Positions 24,075 through 32,244 of a DNA stretch of 64,000 bases are shown in pieces. The position numbers were made by a program, and so were the translations under genes. The stretch covers positions 1-64,000 of the forward strand of contig CBDCFT010000061.1 in NCBI GenBank assembly GCA_965216365.1, given 5' to 3'. Numbering within the stretch: the first letter of the stretch is position 1; every line of letters begins with the position of its first letter. The notes below the pieces were generated by a model that saw nothing but the letters and a program-made list of their open reading frames with translations, was not told the DNA's origin and did no database searches. This stretch comes from CBDCFT01 sp965216365 (GTDB taxonomy: Bacteria; Pseudomonadota; Gammaproteobacteria; Arenicellales; CBDCFT01).

Positions 24075-24656
24075 TCAATCGAACGGAGCGCATGCCCCAA
24101 CACTATCTCCAAAAATACTTGGATCAGAGAACCGATACGTGACGGTAGCGTCAGAACCACTTAAATCGACAGGAAAGGCGAGCAATTCAGCGAACGAGTT
24201 AAACGTCAGGGAATAGGCGATTGACGCGGACCCATTCACCATATTGGTCATACCCGTAGTTAACGTGAAATTCCCCGGATACGTGATTGCCCAATCAAGG
24301 GAAGTATTTATAGCAGACCCGTCGGAAGCCGTCGCACTGGCACTGCTGGTAATATTCAATATAAAAGTCTGTTCACCATTGACTACTGGGCCTAAGTCAA
24401 GCACGTCACTTTTAAAATCGCAATTTAGCGTGTAGATAACAGGAGTAGCAGTCGTTGGTGGTGGTTGTGTGGGCTCAGGGGTCGTAACGGGGACGGTTGT
24501 TGTTTGCGCATGAGCCGGCAGCACGATAGAGCTGATAACTGGTTTCATCCACCGTTTAGGAGTGGCGCTCAGTCCAATAATCGTACCACTGCCTATAGTT
24601 ATTGATTTCAGTACTCGTCGACGGTTCTTATCTTCCTTCGATGAATGTGTGGTCAT
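24075..24656 (-). CDS. LPAHAQ-family exported protein, 193 aa
   Basis: ATG 24656 is taken as start; a TTG four codons upstream is less likely. The N-terminus carries KNRRRVLKSITIG and a weak hydrophobic core, then RWMKPVISSIVLPAHAQTT. A linker rich in Thr and Pro (TVPVTTPEPTQPPPTTATP) leads to a domain of about 125 residues. This domain looks all-beta (FILNITSSASATASDGSA, DATVTYRFSDPSIFGD), with one Cys early and one near the end, and is unlike the domains of the other copies. So the leader and linker are shared while the cargo differs. Placed between the PTN-linker copy and the sulfotransferase gene. Confidence 0.75.
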   Translation of the reverse strand: MTTHSSKEDKNRRRVLKSITIGSGTIIGLSATPKRWMKPVISSIVLPAHAQTTTVPVTTPEPTQPPPTTATPVIYTLNCDFKSDVLDLGPVVNGEQTFILNITSSASATASDGSAINTSLDWAITYPGNFTLTTGMTNMVNGSASIAYSLTFNSFAELLAFPVDLSGSDATVTYRFSDPSIFGDSVGACAPFD

Positions 24657-24855
24657 TTTTGTTGTCAATCAACGATTATCGTTTACCAAGTGCCCAATTA
24701 TAGGGATAAGATTACTAGCAAAGCTATACAGTGTAATGATAACGTTAAACGGGAAGTCATCTTCGGCGTTGCGCATTTATCGTTCATGATAGCAATAAAA
24801 AAATGTCAGCGTTTGTGAAAAGTAAGCATTCATAGCATGAGTTTTATCTGTAAAA

Positions 24856-25536
24856 CTACTGATTATTGTCACAACATACGGTTCTACGAACAGGTAGTTG
24901 ATTTTCGGGATTCTCCGAGTATCCGTAACAATCGAAATCCGCTTCGAAAAGCTGGCGTACGATTTCAGTTGTCGCTTCATCGTAGTACTCCGCTATCTCA
25001 CGGTCATCCCTCACGGGATGCCGGTAAGTATTGAATTGGGGGAAGTGACGGCTTATGTGTAATACCGATGCAACAGGTTGAATTGCATATGGAAGCCGTT
25101 CGAAGTGGGCCACATAATCGCAGATATTAACTCCATCGAGTTGGGTGTAGCACACTTGTGGTAGGTAATGCGATCCTTTGTGGTGGGCGGCGGCGGTAGC
25201 TAGTTCGGGTAGCGACAGGACGAAATTTCTAAAATTTCCAAACCGCTGCACGTGATGATCATATAAGTAGTAATAAACTGAAACTAGACGCGAAAAAGGA
25301 TTTCGCACGACGGTAAACTTGTAGTAACTATCAAATATAGCACTACCCAATTTACGTTGAATGACTTTTGGTGTAGAGTGTTGTAAATAGATACCCTCTT
25401 CAGGGTCCCAGCCAAATAAGGAATCGTGATCGGCCACTCTATGGTCGCGTTTTTCATCCCGTAACCAGCGCTCCACCGAAACACCGGCTGTCTTTCCAAT
25501 ATGAAAGTAGATACATTTATGTTCGTGAAAAACCAT
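24856..25536 (-). CDS. sulfotransferase family 2 protein
   Basis: A 226-residue cytoplasmic protein. IYFHIGKTAGVSVERWL near residues 9-25 matches the 5'-phosphosulfate-binding loop of carbohydrate sulfotransferases (here with K-T-A-G-V-S). FTVVRNPFSRLVSVYYYLYD near 72-92 matches the 3'-phosphate-binding motif (R-N-P-x-x-R-x-x-S). These enzymes move sulfate from PAPS to sugar hydroxyls, on polysaccharides or glycoproteins. It lies next to LPAHAQ genes and divergent from the PqqD/HprK-GT genes, so its acceptor may be a sugar put on by the glycosyltransferase there (inference). PAPS could come from the Sat-CysC fusion at 40761. Confidence 0.82.
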   Translation of the reverse strand: MVFHEHKCIYFHIGKTAGVSVERWLRDEKRDHRVADHDSLFGWDPEEGIYLQHSTPKVIQRKLGSAIFDSYYKFTVVRNPFSRLVSVYYYLYDHHVQRFGNFRNFVLSLPELATAAAHHKGSHYLPQVCYTQLDGVNICDYVAHFERLPYAIQPVASVLHISRHFPQFNTYRHPVRDDREIAEYYDEATTEIVRQLFEADFDCYGYSENPENQLPVRRTVCCDNNQ

Positions 25537-25621
25537 ATTTCCATACCAAGTTGTCGTGCCGGCGTATTAGGCTCTACTATAGCGACGCTACCATAGATTT
25601 GTTAAACACACATATTAACCA

Positions 25622-25894
25622 ATGAATAAAAGCGACATTCCCGTGATTGCCGGCGACTACCGTCTGGAGGAATTCGATGGCGAACTCTTGTTGTATCACC
25701 CGGCGACGACGAGAACCTTACACATGAACGACTCGGCGACGCTCATCTGGAACCTGTGCAATGGAAAACGAACAATTCAAGATATTGTGGCTACTCTAGC
25801 CGAAGCGTATCCCGAATCCGTTGAAAGCATTGAAAACGATGTAATGCAGACAATTAAAAATCTTTCTGACAATGGCGTTTTATCCCTCGGCTAA
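25622..25894 (+). CDS. PqqD-like peptide-recognition protein
   Basis: A 90-residue protein of PqqD/RRE type: a small winged-helix domain that binds leader peptides in many RiPP pathways. LEEFDGELLLYHPATTRTLHMNDSATLIWNLCNGKRTIQDIV is the diagnostic region (residues about 16-60), with the 'LN..A..IW.L.DG..T..EI' pattern of the family. The last third is a helix and a short tail. It is encoded nine bases upstream of an HprK-like kinase, the pairing seen in HPr-rel-A systems. Here no radical-SAM or cyclase partner is present, so the bound peptide may be the LPAHAQ leader (inference). Confidence 0.85.
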   Translation: MNKSDIPVIAGDYRLEEFDGELLLYHPATTRTLHMNDSATLIWNLCNGKRTIQDIVATLAEAYPESVESIENDVMQTIKNLSDNGVLSLG

Positions 25895-25903
25895 AAGTTA
25901 AAA

Positions 25904-27748
25904 ATGAAGACGTGGTACGTTGAGTTCGGGGGTCAGTCGGCCGCCATTCAATACGAAGATAATTCCGTCGCCGATCTTCTTGAATTTCTGTTCGTAGACC
26001 TCCCTGCAGCTTCTGCAGTTACTCAGGTAGAAACCTTTCGAATCGTGGCGGACCCGTCATGGAAACACTGTGAACTGCGTTGGAGTGATGGCCATAGTAC
26101 CCGTGTGAATTCTCGTTGTGAATTGGCGCTCCAAGTCGTATCCGAAGTTCTTTTTACATTGATCAATAAATGTAGCACGGGTCACATAATTCATGCCGCG
26201 GCCGTGCACAAAGATAACATGGGTATCTTGATGCCAGGCAAAAGCGGTGCTGGAAAATCGACTCTATGTGCATGGTTTGTAAAAAACGGCTATACATATC
26301 TAACAGACGAAGCGATTTGTTTTCCAACAGGGCAGTCGAGGTTTCATTCTTTTACACGTCCAATTCATTTTAAGCCGGGTTCTATCTCGGCCTTGGATAC
26401 GTTGTCAAACGGCAGGGATATCGATGATCAATCAGAAACGGATGGCCGTATCAAGATAGTGCCGCACCGTAGCTTAAATGCAAATTGGAAAAGCGCGGTT
26501 CCAGATGTGTGTTTGTTGTTATTTCCGGAGTATGCAACTGACCATGACTTCAGCTTGGAACCTCTTAAATCCGCACAAGCGAGTATGGCGCTCATGGGTG
26601 TACATGCCAATGCGCGTAATTTAGAACACCATGGGTTTCACGAAATCACTAACATCGCGCGATCTACACCCGCCTTCCGATTAGTCTATAGCGATTACAC
26701 CCAACTCGAGAATAGACTTGATTTATTGGTAGAACTTGTCATGGAACGATCCGCCGATGCCACGCATTTGGTGGAATTATTCCGTTCGATGCAAACCCAT
26801 GGTGTCATAGACATTCACTCGAAAAAAGAGACGACTGAAAAAGTTACCCACTCCATACCGGAGCCAACGAAATCCGGTTCCAAGAAAAAACTATGTCTAG
26901 GCATGGCTACGTACGACGATTACGATGGTGTTTACTTTTCGGTTCAAGCCATTCGTATGTTTCATCCCGAAATAACCCAAGACACCGAAATTTTGGTAAT
27001 CGATAATAATCCGACAGGGGCTTGCAGTCCGGCATTGAAGAAGCTCGACAGTTCAATAAAGGGTTACCGCTATGTACCCAATGCGAATGTTCAGGGCACC
27101 GCGATCAGGGATTTGGTTTTCCAACACGCCAATGCCGATTATGTTTTGTGCATGGACTCCCATGTGTTGCTGGAGCCCAACGCCATCCGCCAATTCATTG
27201 ACTATTTGGATCAACACCTAAAATGCATGGATTTACTGCAAGGCCCCATGTTGTATGACGACCAGTCTACGGTGATGACGCATTTCGAGCCGCAGTGGCG
27301 CGCGGGCATGTACGGCATCTGGGCATACGACGAACGCGGACGAGACAAAGACAACCCACCCTTTGAAATTCCCATGCAAGGATTGGGTTTGTTTGGTTGT
27401 CGAAGACAGGCGTGGTTAGGATTCAACAAACACTTTCGTGGATTTGGTGGTGAAGAGGGATATATTCACGAAAAGTTTCGTCAAGCAGGACGTCGAACCC
27501 TTTGCTTACCTTTTCTACGTTGGTTACATCGTTTCGAACGCCCTAATGGTGTTCCCTACCGGCTTAAATGGGAAGATCGCATACACAATTATTGGGTGGG
27601 ATTTAACGAATTGAGAATGGATACAGCGCCAATGATCGAACATTTTCGCAGTCATCTAGGCAAACGGGTGACGGATAATATCTTGGCCGATATCCAGGTG
27701 ACCTTGAGGGAAAAAACAGTGTCACCATCAAACATTGGATCGATATGA
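25904..27748 (+). CDS. HprK-related kinase fused to GT2 glycosyltransferase
   Basis: A 614-residue two-domain protein. Residues about 1-300 form an HPr-kinase-like P-loop domain (HAAAVHKDNMGILMPGKSGA, P-loop GKSGAGKST near 112-120, YLTDEAICF as the Walker B-like region). After a Lys/Glu/Thr linker, residues about 325-600 form a GT-A glycosyltransferase. It has CLGMATYDDYDGVYFSVQAI at its start, CMDSH near 417-420 as a D-x-H metal motif, and RGFGGEEGYIHEKFRQAG near 511-528 with a downstream LRWLHRF. The D-x-H and GGEE/GH features resemble polypeptide GalNAc-transferases rather than common GT2 enzymes with DxD. No membrane segment is seen, so it acts in the cytoplasm. It overlaps the next gene by four bases. 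The fusion itself appears unusual. Confidence 0.85.
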   Translation: MKTWYVEFGGQSAAIQYEDNSVADLLEFLFVDLPAASAVTQVETFRIVADPSWKHCELRWSDGHSTRVNSRCELALQVVSEVLFTLINKCSTGHIIHAAAVHKDNMGILMPGKSGAGKSTLCAWFVKNGYTYLTDEAICFPTGQSRFHSFTRPIHFKPGSISALDTLSNGRDIDDQSETDGRIKIVPHRSLNANWKSAVPDVCLLLFPEYATDHDFSLEPLKSAQASMALMGVHANARNLEHHGFHEITNIARSTPAFRLVYSDYTQLENRLDLLVELVMERSADATHLVELFRSMQTHGVIDIHSKKETTEKVTHSIPEPTKSGSKKKLCLGMATYDDYDGVYFSVQAIRMFHPEITQDTEILVIDNNPTGACSPALKKLDSSIKGYRYVPNANVQGTAIRDLVFQHANADYVLCMDSHVLLEPNAIRQFIDYLDQHLKCMDLLQGPMLYDDQSTVMTHFEPQWRAGMYGIWAYDERGRDKDNPPFEIPMQGLGLFGCRRQAWLGFNKHFRGFGGEEGYIHEKFRQAGRRTLCLPFLRWLHRFERPNGVPYRLKWEDRIHNYWVGFNELRMDTAPMIEHFRSHLGKRVTDNILADIQVTLREKTVSPSNIGSI

Positions 27749-28263
27749 GTAAGAGGCGTCTTTTCATTACCCAGCTCATCGGAATGCTCAGTGCCATTCC
27801 AATCTTGGGTAATGCCCTACTCCGATCAGGCCCTGCGATTGCGGATTCCCCCAGCTTAGTTCAGGATCAATTCCGAATACTCGTCGATACCTGCGTGCCT
27901 CGGGATGACTATCCGGGTGCCGTCGACGAGGGAATCGATGAAAAATTATTGAGTGAAATTTCGGCAAACTCCATTCATTTGAAACGTGTACACGATTTAC
28001 TAATTGATATTGATAAATTGTCGCGTAGTCAATTCAAACAGGTTTTTGTCGATCTCGAGTTGTCTAATCGTACCCGTCTACTAGATAGACTATTGAATGA
28101 TAAAACACAGGTTCCTGACCAACGTGCAGAATTAAGTTACCTACGTGCACGTGTACTGCAACTGTTTTATACGTCCGAATCCGGATTTGCCATGCTGGAT
28201 TACCATCCACCCAGTCATGGTGGTTACCCAGACTATGCAAAACCCTTAGATCAACTAAGCTAA
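27745..28263 (+). CDS. gluconate 2-dehydrogenase subunit 3-like protein, Tat-type leader
   Basis: A 172-residue protein starting MSKRRLFITQLIGML, a twin-arginine-like leader. The mature part (LVDTCVPRDDYPGAVDEGID, then DYHPPSHGGYPDYAKP near the end) fits the gluconate 2-dehydrogenase subunit 3 family. Such small subunits carry the Tat signal and take the leaderless FAD subunit across the membrane with them. Its start overlaps the end of the kinase-glycosyltransferase gene by ATGA, and the FAD subunit gene follows 5 bases later, so all four genes from 25622 are one operon. Confidence 0.85.
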   Translation: MSKRRLFITQLIGMLSAIPILGNALLRSGPAIADSPSLVQDQFRILVDTCVPRDDYPGAVDEGIDEKLLSEISANSIHLKRVHDLLIDIDKLSRSQFKQVFVDLELSNRTRLLDRLLNDKTQVPDQRAELSYLRARVLQLFYTSESGFAMLDYHPPSHGGYPDYAKPLDQLS

Positions 28264-28268
28264 AGCGA

Positions 28269-29909
28269 ATGCCGCAACCTGATTACGACGCCATCGTCAT
28301 CGGTGCGGGTGCGGGCGGTGGATTTACGGCGATGGCCCTGGCCGAACGCGGTGCGAAAGTGTTGTTAATCGAGCGCGGCAAACGTTTCGATTATAAAACC
28401 GACTATCCCATGAACTATCCGGATTGGGAATCGCGCTTACATCCGTTGTCCAGTGTTGTGGAAGCGTTTCAACCTGTCACCACACCGGAGATTGCCAAAA
28501 CCGATCGCGATATTTGTTCCCGAACCATCGGGTCTGCGGCACCACGCTCACCCGTACGACGCGGGCAGCTTCAATACTTACGTTCTATCGGGGTGGGTGG
28601 ATCCACTTTGCATTATCAAGGGGAAGCACACCGCTTCCCAAGCCACGCTTTCAGGCCGAAAACCCTATTTGGTTGGGGTGAAGACTGGCCACTAAGCTAT
28701 AGCGAATTGGAGTCGTACTACGACCAGGCGGAAAAAATCCTGGGCGTCGCCGGAAATCCGGGTAATCCATTTAAGAATAAACGTGGAACATTTCCAACAC
28801 CTGCCCACTCGTTATCCACCAAAAGCCAGCTCGTCGAACTTGGCACAAGAAAATTAGGTTGGTCGTTACTACCTAATACGCTCGCCTTGCCCAGCCGCTC
28901 GATCGACAACCGTATGCCGTGTCAACATTCCGGTGGTTGTGTTCAAGGTTGTATTTTCGGTGCCAAATCCAGTGTCGATCAAACCGCCATCGTGCGTGGC
29001 GAAAAAACCGGAAACCTAACTGTGTTACCCGAAGCGCGAGCGGTGCAACTGGAGACGAATAAGAAAGGGGATGTGACCGGTGTTGTGCTGGTACACAATA
29101 AAAAACGTCAACGCACTAGTGCACATAAGTACTTCCTAGCCTTGGGTGCGATTGAAACACCTCGTTTATTGTTGGCCAGTGCATCGAGCTCCCATCCACA
29201 TGGTATTGGTAATGCGCACGATCAGGTGGGTCGTTATCTTATGGAAACCATCATAGCCAGTATGGAAATATTCGTCGAACAACCGGTGCATACATACAAA
29301 GGCCCACCCATCGACGCACGAATCTGGGACTTCAACCGTCCACCAAAAGATTCCCATGTACGTTCGGGGTATGTATTGGGTGTATCCGGCACATCGGCAG
29401 GCCCCCATGGGCCTGTGTCTTACGCTAATAGTGTCCAGGGATTGGGTTTAGACCATAAACGAAAGGTGCGTGACATCTTTGGCCGCAATGTCCAACTGTT
29501 CGGCATCGCGGAACACATGCCCCACTACGATAATCGATTAAAGCTGGGTGACAAGAAAGACGCCGACGGCGTGCCGTTGATAACTGTATTTAGCGACTAC
29601 CCATCCGATGATCGCGAAACACTACGCGAAATGATAAATAGAATCGATATCTTGGCAGATGCTTGTGGTTTCTCAAACAAGGTGCGTTTGCATTCGAGCT
29701 ACGATTCGCCGTCTTCCACTCATGTCGCCGGTACCTGCCGTATGGGCCATGATCCGGAAAAAGCGGTAACAGATGAGTTCGGAAAAGTGTTTGGCGTCAA
29801 TAATCTGTACATTACCGATGCCAGCGTCTTACCCAGTCAGGGAGCGGGTGATTCTCCGTCCCTGACTATTCAAGCGTTGGCGTTACGAATAGTTCGTATG
29901 TTGTCGTGA
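28269..29909 (+). CDS. GMC-family FAD oxidoreductase
   Basis: A 546-residue flavoprotein: DAIVIGAGAGGGFTAMALAE at residues about 7-26 binds the FAD ADP moiety. GVGGSTLHYQGEAHRFPSHA follows near 110, and a Cys cluster C-x5-C-x3-C (PCQHSGGCVQGCIFGAK) near 217-230, typical of sugar and gluconate dehydrogenases of this family. GTCRMGHDPEKAVTD and ITDASVLPSQGAGDSPSLT close the protein. It has no signal peptide of its own and probably travels with the subunit-3 protein to the periplasm. The substrate may be a sugar or alcohol. No cytochrome c subunit is encoded nearby, so the electron acceptor is unclear. The last 60-100 bases of this gene occur twice more downstream. Confidence 0.9.
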   Translation: MPQPDYDAIVIGAGAGGGFTAMALAERGAKVLLIERGKRFDYKTDYPMNYPDWESRLHPLSSVVEAFQPVTTPEIAKTDRDICSRTIGSAAPRSPVRRGQLQYLRSIGVGGSTLHYQGEAHRFPSHAFRPKTLFGWGEDWPLSYSELESYYDQAEKILGVAGNPGNPFKNKRGTFPTPAHSLSTKSQLVELGTRKLGWSLLPNTLALPSRSIDNRMPCQHSGGCVQGCIFGAKSSVDQTAIVRGEKTGNLTVLPEARAVQLETNKKGDVTGVVLVHNKKRQRTSAHKYFLALGAIETPRLLLASASSSHPHGIGNAHDQVGRYLMETIIASMEIFVEQPVHTYKGPPIDARIWDFNRPPKDSHVRSGYVLGVSGTSAGPHGPVSYANSVQGLGLDHKRKVRDIFGRNVQLFGIAEHMPHYDNRLKLGDKKDADGVPLITVFSDYPSDDRETLREMINRIDILADACGFSNKVRLHSSYDSPSSTHVAGTCRMGHDPEKAVTDEFGKVFGVNNLYITDASVLPSQGAGDSPSLTIQALALRIVRMLS

Positions 29910-29942
29910 CATGAACTGTATGTTGAATCCCAAACCAACGGA

Positions 29943-30566
29943 TTAGAGGGAGCAAAGTGGCTCACTTGGGCACCCGCTCCCTACCGATAGTGTTCCAGAA
30001 CTAGCGTAAGTCCCGGACAACGTGAAATCCGCGCTACTCGCTGAAACGCTATTAACGGCGATGGATTCCATGCCAATAATACAGTTATTGACGTCGACCA
30101 TGTCCACGGCGCCACCACCCACAACGCCACTTGCAGTAAGGAACGAACCATTGTTCAATACTGCCAACGTTGCCGTGAAGTTCGTGCCGTTTACCTCAAT
30201 ACACATATCCGCAGAATCTTGCGGCAATCCACCGGCATGCGCATTTGGGATGACCGTATTCAGGATGGCGGCGTATAAACCTTCTTGCGGTTGATCGATA
30301 CTATTAATCGGAGTTATGGTGACGGAGAACTGCCCTCTGAAATTGATGATGGGCAACGTCGTTGTTGGTGCGGGAGTGGTAGGCACCACAGTGGTTTGCG
30401 CATGCGCCGGTAGTATTACACTATCGACCACCGGCTTGGTCCATTTGGCCGGTAGTGTTTGGCTGGCCGCGACAGCAGCACCGCTACCGACTAAGAGTTT
30501 CTTTAACGCTTTGCGCCGTGCTGTTGGTTGCTCCGATGGTTGTGATGAATCAAACGCTTGTTTCAT
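29943..30566 (-). CDS. LPAHAQ-family exported protein, tandem copy 1, 207 aa
   Basis: Start ATG 30566 (MKQAFDSSQPSEQ) is preceded by AAGGGGA at good spacing; the frame extends to 30602 without such a site. It carries twin-arginine TARRKALKKLLVGSGAAVAA, then KWTKPVVDSVILPAHAQTT, a Thr/Pro linker (VVPTTPAPTTTLP), and a domain of about 135 residues (INFRGQFSVTITPINSIDQP...). This domain has MCIEVNGTNFTA in the middle and three further Cys, two of them close to the C-terminus (GCPSEPLCSL). The domain is shared with copies 2 and 3 and looks beta-rich; a second AHAG stretch (PNAHAGG) lies inside. It faces the GMC gene tail to tail. Confidence 0.78.
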   Translation of the reverse strand: MKQAFDSSQPSEQPTARRKALKKLLVGSGAAVAASQTLPAKWTKPVVDSVILPAHAQTTVVPTTPAPTTTLPIINFRGQFSVTITPINSIDQPQEGLYAAILNTVIPNAHAGGLPQDSADMCIEVNGTNFTATLAVLNNGSFLTASGVVGGGAVDMVDVNNCIIGMESIAVNSVSASSADFTLSGTYASSGTLSVGSGCPSEPLCSL

Positions 30567-30752
30567 AAGATTTCCCCTTCTCTTCAGTGCGGTTTCGATC
30601 AAACCCTGATGACATAGTAGCTTATTTTATTACTGATTTCCCACGTTCATGGCGCGGGCGATTCCCCGTCCCTGACTATTCAGGCCTTGGCATTGCGAGC
30701 AGCTCGTACATTGTCATGACATGAACCGTATGTTGAATTTCCAATGAATGCG

Positions 30753-31373
30753 TTATAAAGCAGGACATGTCCCGGGGTCACTTGGGCATCCATTTCCCAA
30801 TGGTAGTATTCCAGTACTAGTAAAACGCCCAGATAAGGTGTAGTCAGCGCCGCTGGCGGATGCACTATCAACAGCAATTGACACTGAAGAAAAACTGGTA
30901 AGACAATCATTCACGTCAGTTAATGTAATAGCGCCACCACCCACTGTGCCACTCCCCGTGTAAAAGACGGTCTCGATTAACAAGCTAGCCGTGAAGTTAG
31001 TGCCATTGACTTCGATACACATATCTCCAGTTGCCGTAACAGTTCCTGCATGTGCTTGTGGAATAATCGTATCCAATACGGCGAACAAACCCTCTTGTGT
31101 TTGATTAGGATCAATCGCCGTAAACGCGGCTGAAACAGGGCCTCTAAAATTTTGCATAAACACAGTCGTCGTTGGCGCAGGCGTCGTCGGCACTACGGTA
31201 GTTTGTGCATGCGCCGGTAATATCACACTGTCCACTACCGGCTTGGTCCACTTGGTCGGTAGTGTTTGGCTGGCCGCGACAGCAGCGCCGCCACCGACTA
31301 AGAGTTTCTTTAACACTTTGCGTCGTGCTGTTGGGTGCTCCGGCAGTTTTGATGTATCAAAGTCTTGTTTCAT
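30753..31373 (-). CDS. LPAHAQ-family exported protein, tandem copy 2, 206 aa
   Basis: ATG 31373 with the same AAGGGGA site and nearly the same upstream sequence as copy 1. The leader TARRKVLKKLLVGGGAAVAA and KWTKPVVDSVILPAHAQTT are almost identical to copy 1. The linker is VVPTTPAPTTTVF and the C-terminal domain is clearly homologous (NFRGPVSAAFTAIDPNQTQE, MCIEVNGTNFTA, GNGCPSDPGTCPAL) but has diverged more than the leader. Conserved leader and faster-changing cargo suggest that the leader is what a shared partner recognises. Its 3' side carries the GMC tail scar at 30651-30750. Confidence 0.78.
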   Translation of the reverse strand: MKQDFDTSKLPEHPTARRKVLKKLLVGGGAAVAASQTLPTKWTKPVVDSVILPAHAQTTVVPTTPAPTTTVFMQNFRGPVSAAFTAIDPNQTQEGLFAVLDTIIPQAHAGTVTATGDMCIEVNGTNFTASLLIETVFYTGSGTVGGGAITLTDVNDCLTSFSSVSIAVDSASASGADYTLSGRFTSTGILPLGNGCPSDPGTCPAL

Positions 31374-31518
31374 AAGATTTCCCCTTCTCTTCAGTGCGGT
31401 TTCGATCAAACCCTGATGACATAGTAGCTGATTTTATCACGGATTTCCCCCGCTCATGGCACGGGTGATTCCCCGTCCCTGACTATTCAAGCCCTGGCAT
31501 TGCGAACCGTTACAATAT

Positions 31519-32109
31519 CTATTCGCAGCCAACAAAGGGATCGGTTGGGCAACCGCTACCTGTCGGCAGCATACCACTCGTGCTGTAAAAACCGGATAGC
31601 GTGTAGTCGGCACCACCTGATGATGCGCTATTGACTGACAGCTCTGTTGGCACAGAAGTACACCCATCCACATCGGTCATGGTGACCGGACCACCACCGA
31701 CCGTACCACTACCTGTGAACAAAATATCATTGTTCACTAACAGTGTTGCGGTGAAACTGGTGCCATTGACTTCAATACACATGTCGGCCGGTGAGATACG
31801 AAATCCGGCATGCGCTTTTGGAATCACCGTATCCAAGATAGTGGCGTGCAAACCTTCTTGCGGTTGGTCGATGCCAACAAAGTTTACGTCAACGGAGAAC
31901 TGACCTCTGAAATTGATGATTGGCAATGTCGTAGTTGGCGCGGGTGTGGTAGGCACCACGGTGGTTTGCGCATGCGCCGGTAGAATCACACTATCCACCA
32001 CCGGTTTGGTCCATGTGGTCGGTAACTGACTTGCACCGACCACTCCCCCCGCCAAGCCCAACAACGCCCTACGTCGTGTCGTCAGAATTCGCTGTTTGTT
32101 TTCTTGCAT
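31519..32109 (-). CDS. LPAHAQ-family exported protein, tandem copy 3, 196 aa
   Basis: ATG 32109 with GGGGAGGCGGG upstream. The leader TTRRRALLGLAGGVVGASQL differs from copies 1 and 2, but TTWTKPVVDSVILPAHAQTT and the linker VVPTTPAPTTTLP are kept. The domain again has NFRGQFSVDVNFVGIDQP, MCIEVNGTSFTATL and a Cys pair at the end (GSGCPTDPFVGCE). It is divergent from the LuxR-type regulator gene, and its promoter region differs from copies 1 and 2, so this may be the original from which the others arose. Confidence 0.78.
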   Translation of the reverse strand: MQENKQRILTTRRRALLGLAGGVVGASQLPTTWTKPVVDSVILPAHAQTTVVPTTPAPTTTLPIINFRGQFSVDVNFVGIDQPQEGLHATILDTVIPKAHAGFRISPADMCIEVNGTSFTATLLVNNDILFTGSGTVGGGPVTMTDVDGCTSVPTELSVNSASSGGADYTLSGFYSTSGMLPTGSGCPTDPFVGCE

Positions 32110-32244
32110 TTCCCGCCTCCCCGTAAAGTGTCGTATATTTTCATGCCCGAATTGGTAACCGCATATTTTGTCTAAAACGGACGCAACAAATCAGCCGGCC
32201 CCTGCTCAGCGGCCTCTGAACCATCAGGCAATCCCTCACGACAG

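Larger units (their letters stand above)
29841..31509. repeat. tandem duplication scars: GMC 3' end repeated at 810-base period
   Basis: Bases 29841-29940 (GMC tail, stop and 31 bases beyond) recur at 30651-30750 over about 100 bases, and again at 31458-31509 over about 50 bases. Both copies still read AGDSPSLTIQALALR or GDSPSLTIQALALR in the right frame. Each copy is followed by a minus-strand LPAHAQ gene, giving three units spaced 810 and 807 bases apart. The upstream regions of the first two LPAHAQ genes are also nearly identical (about 30567-30640 and 31374-31445), while the third has its own. Confidence 0.88.
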
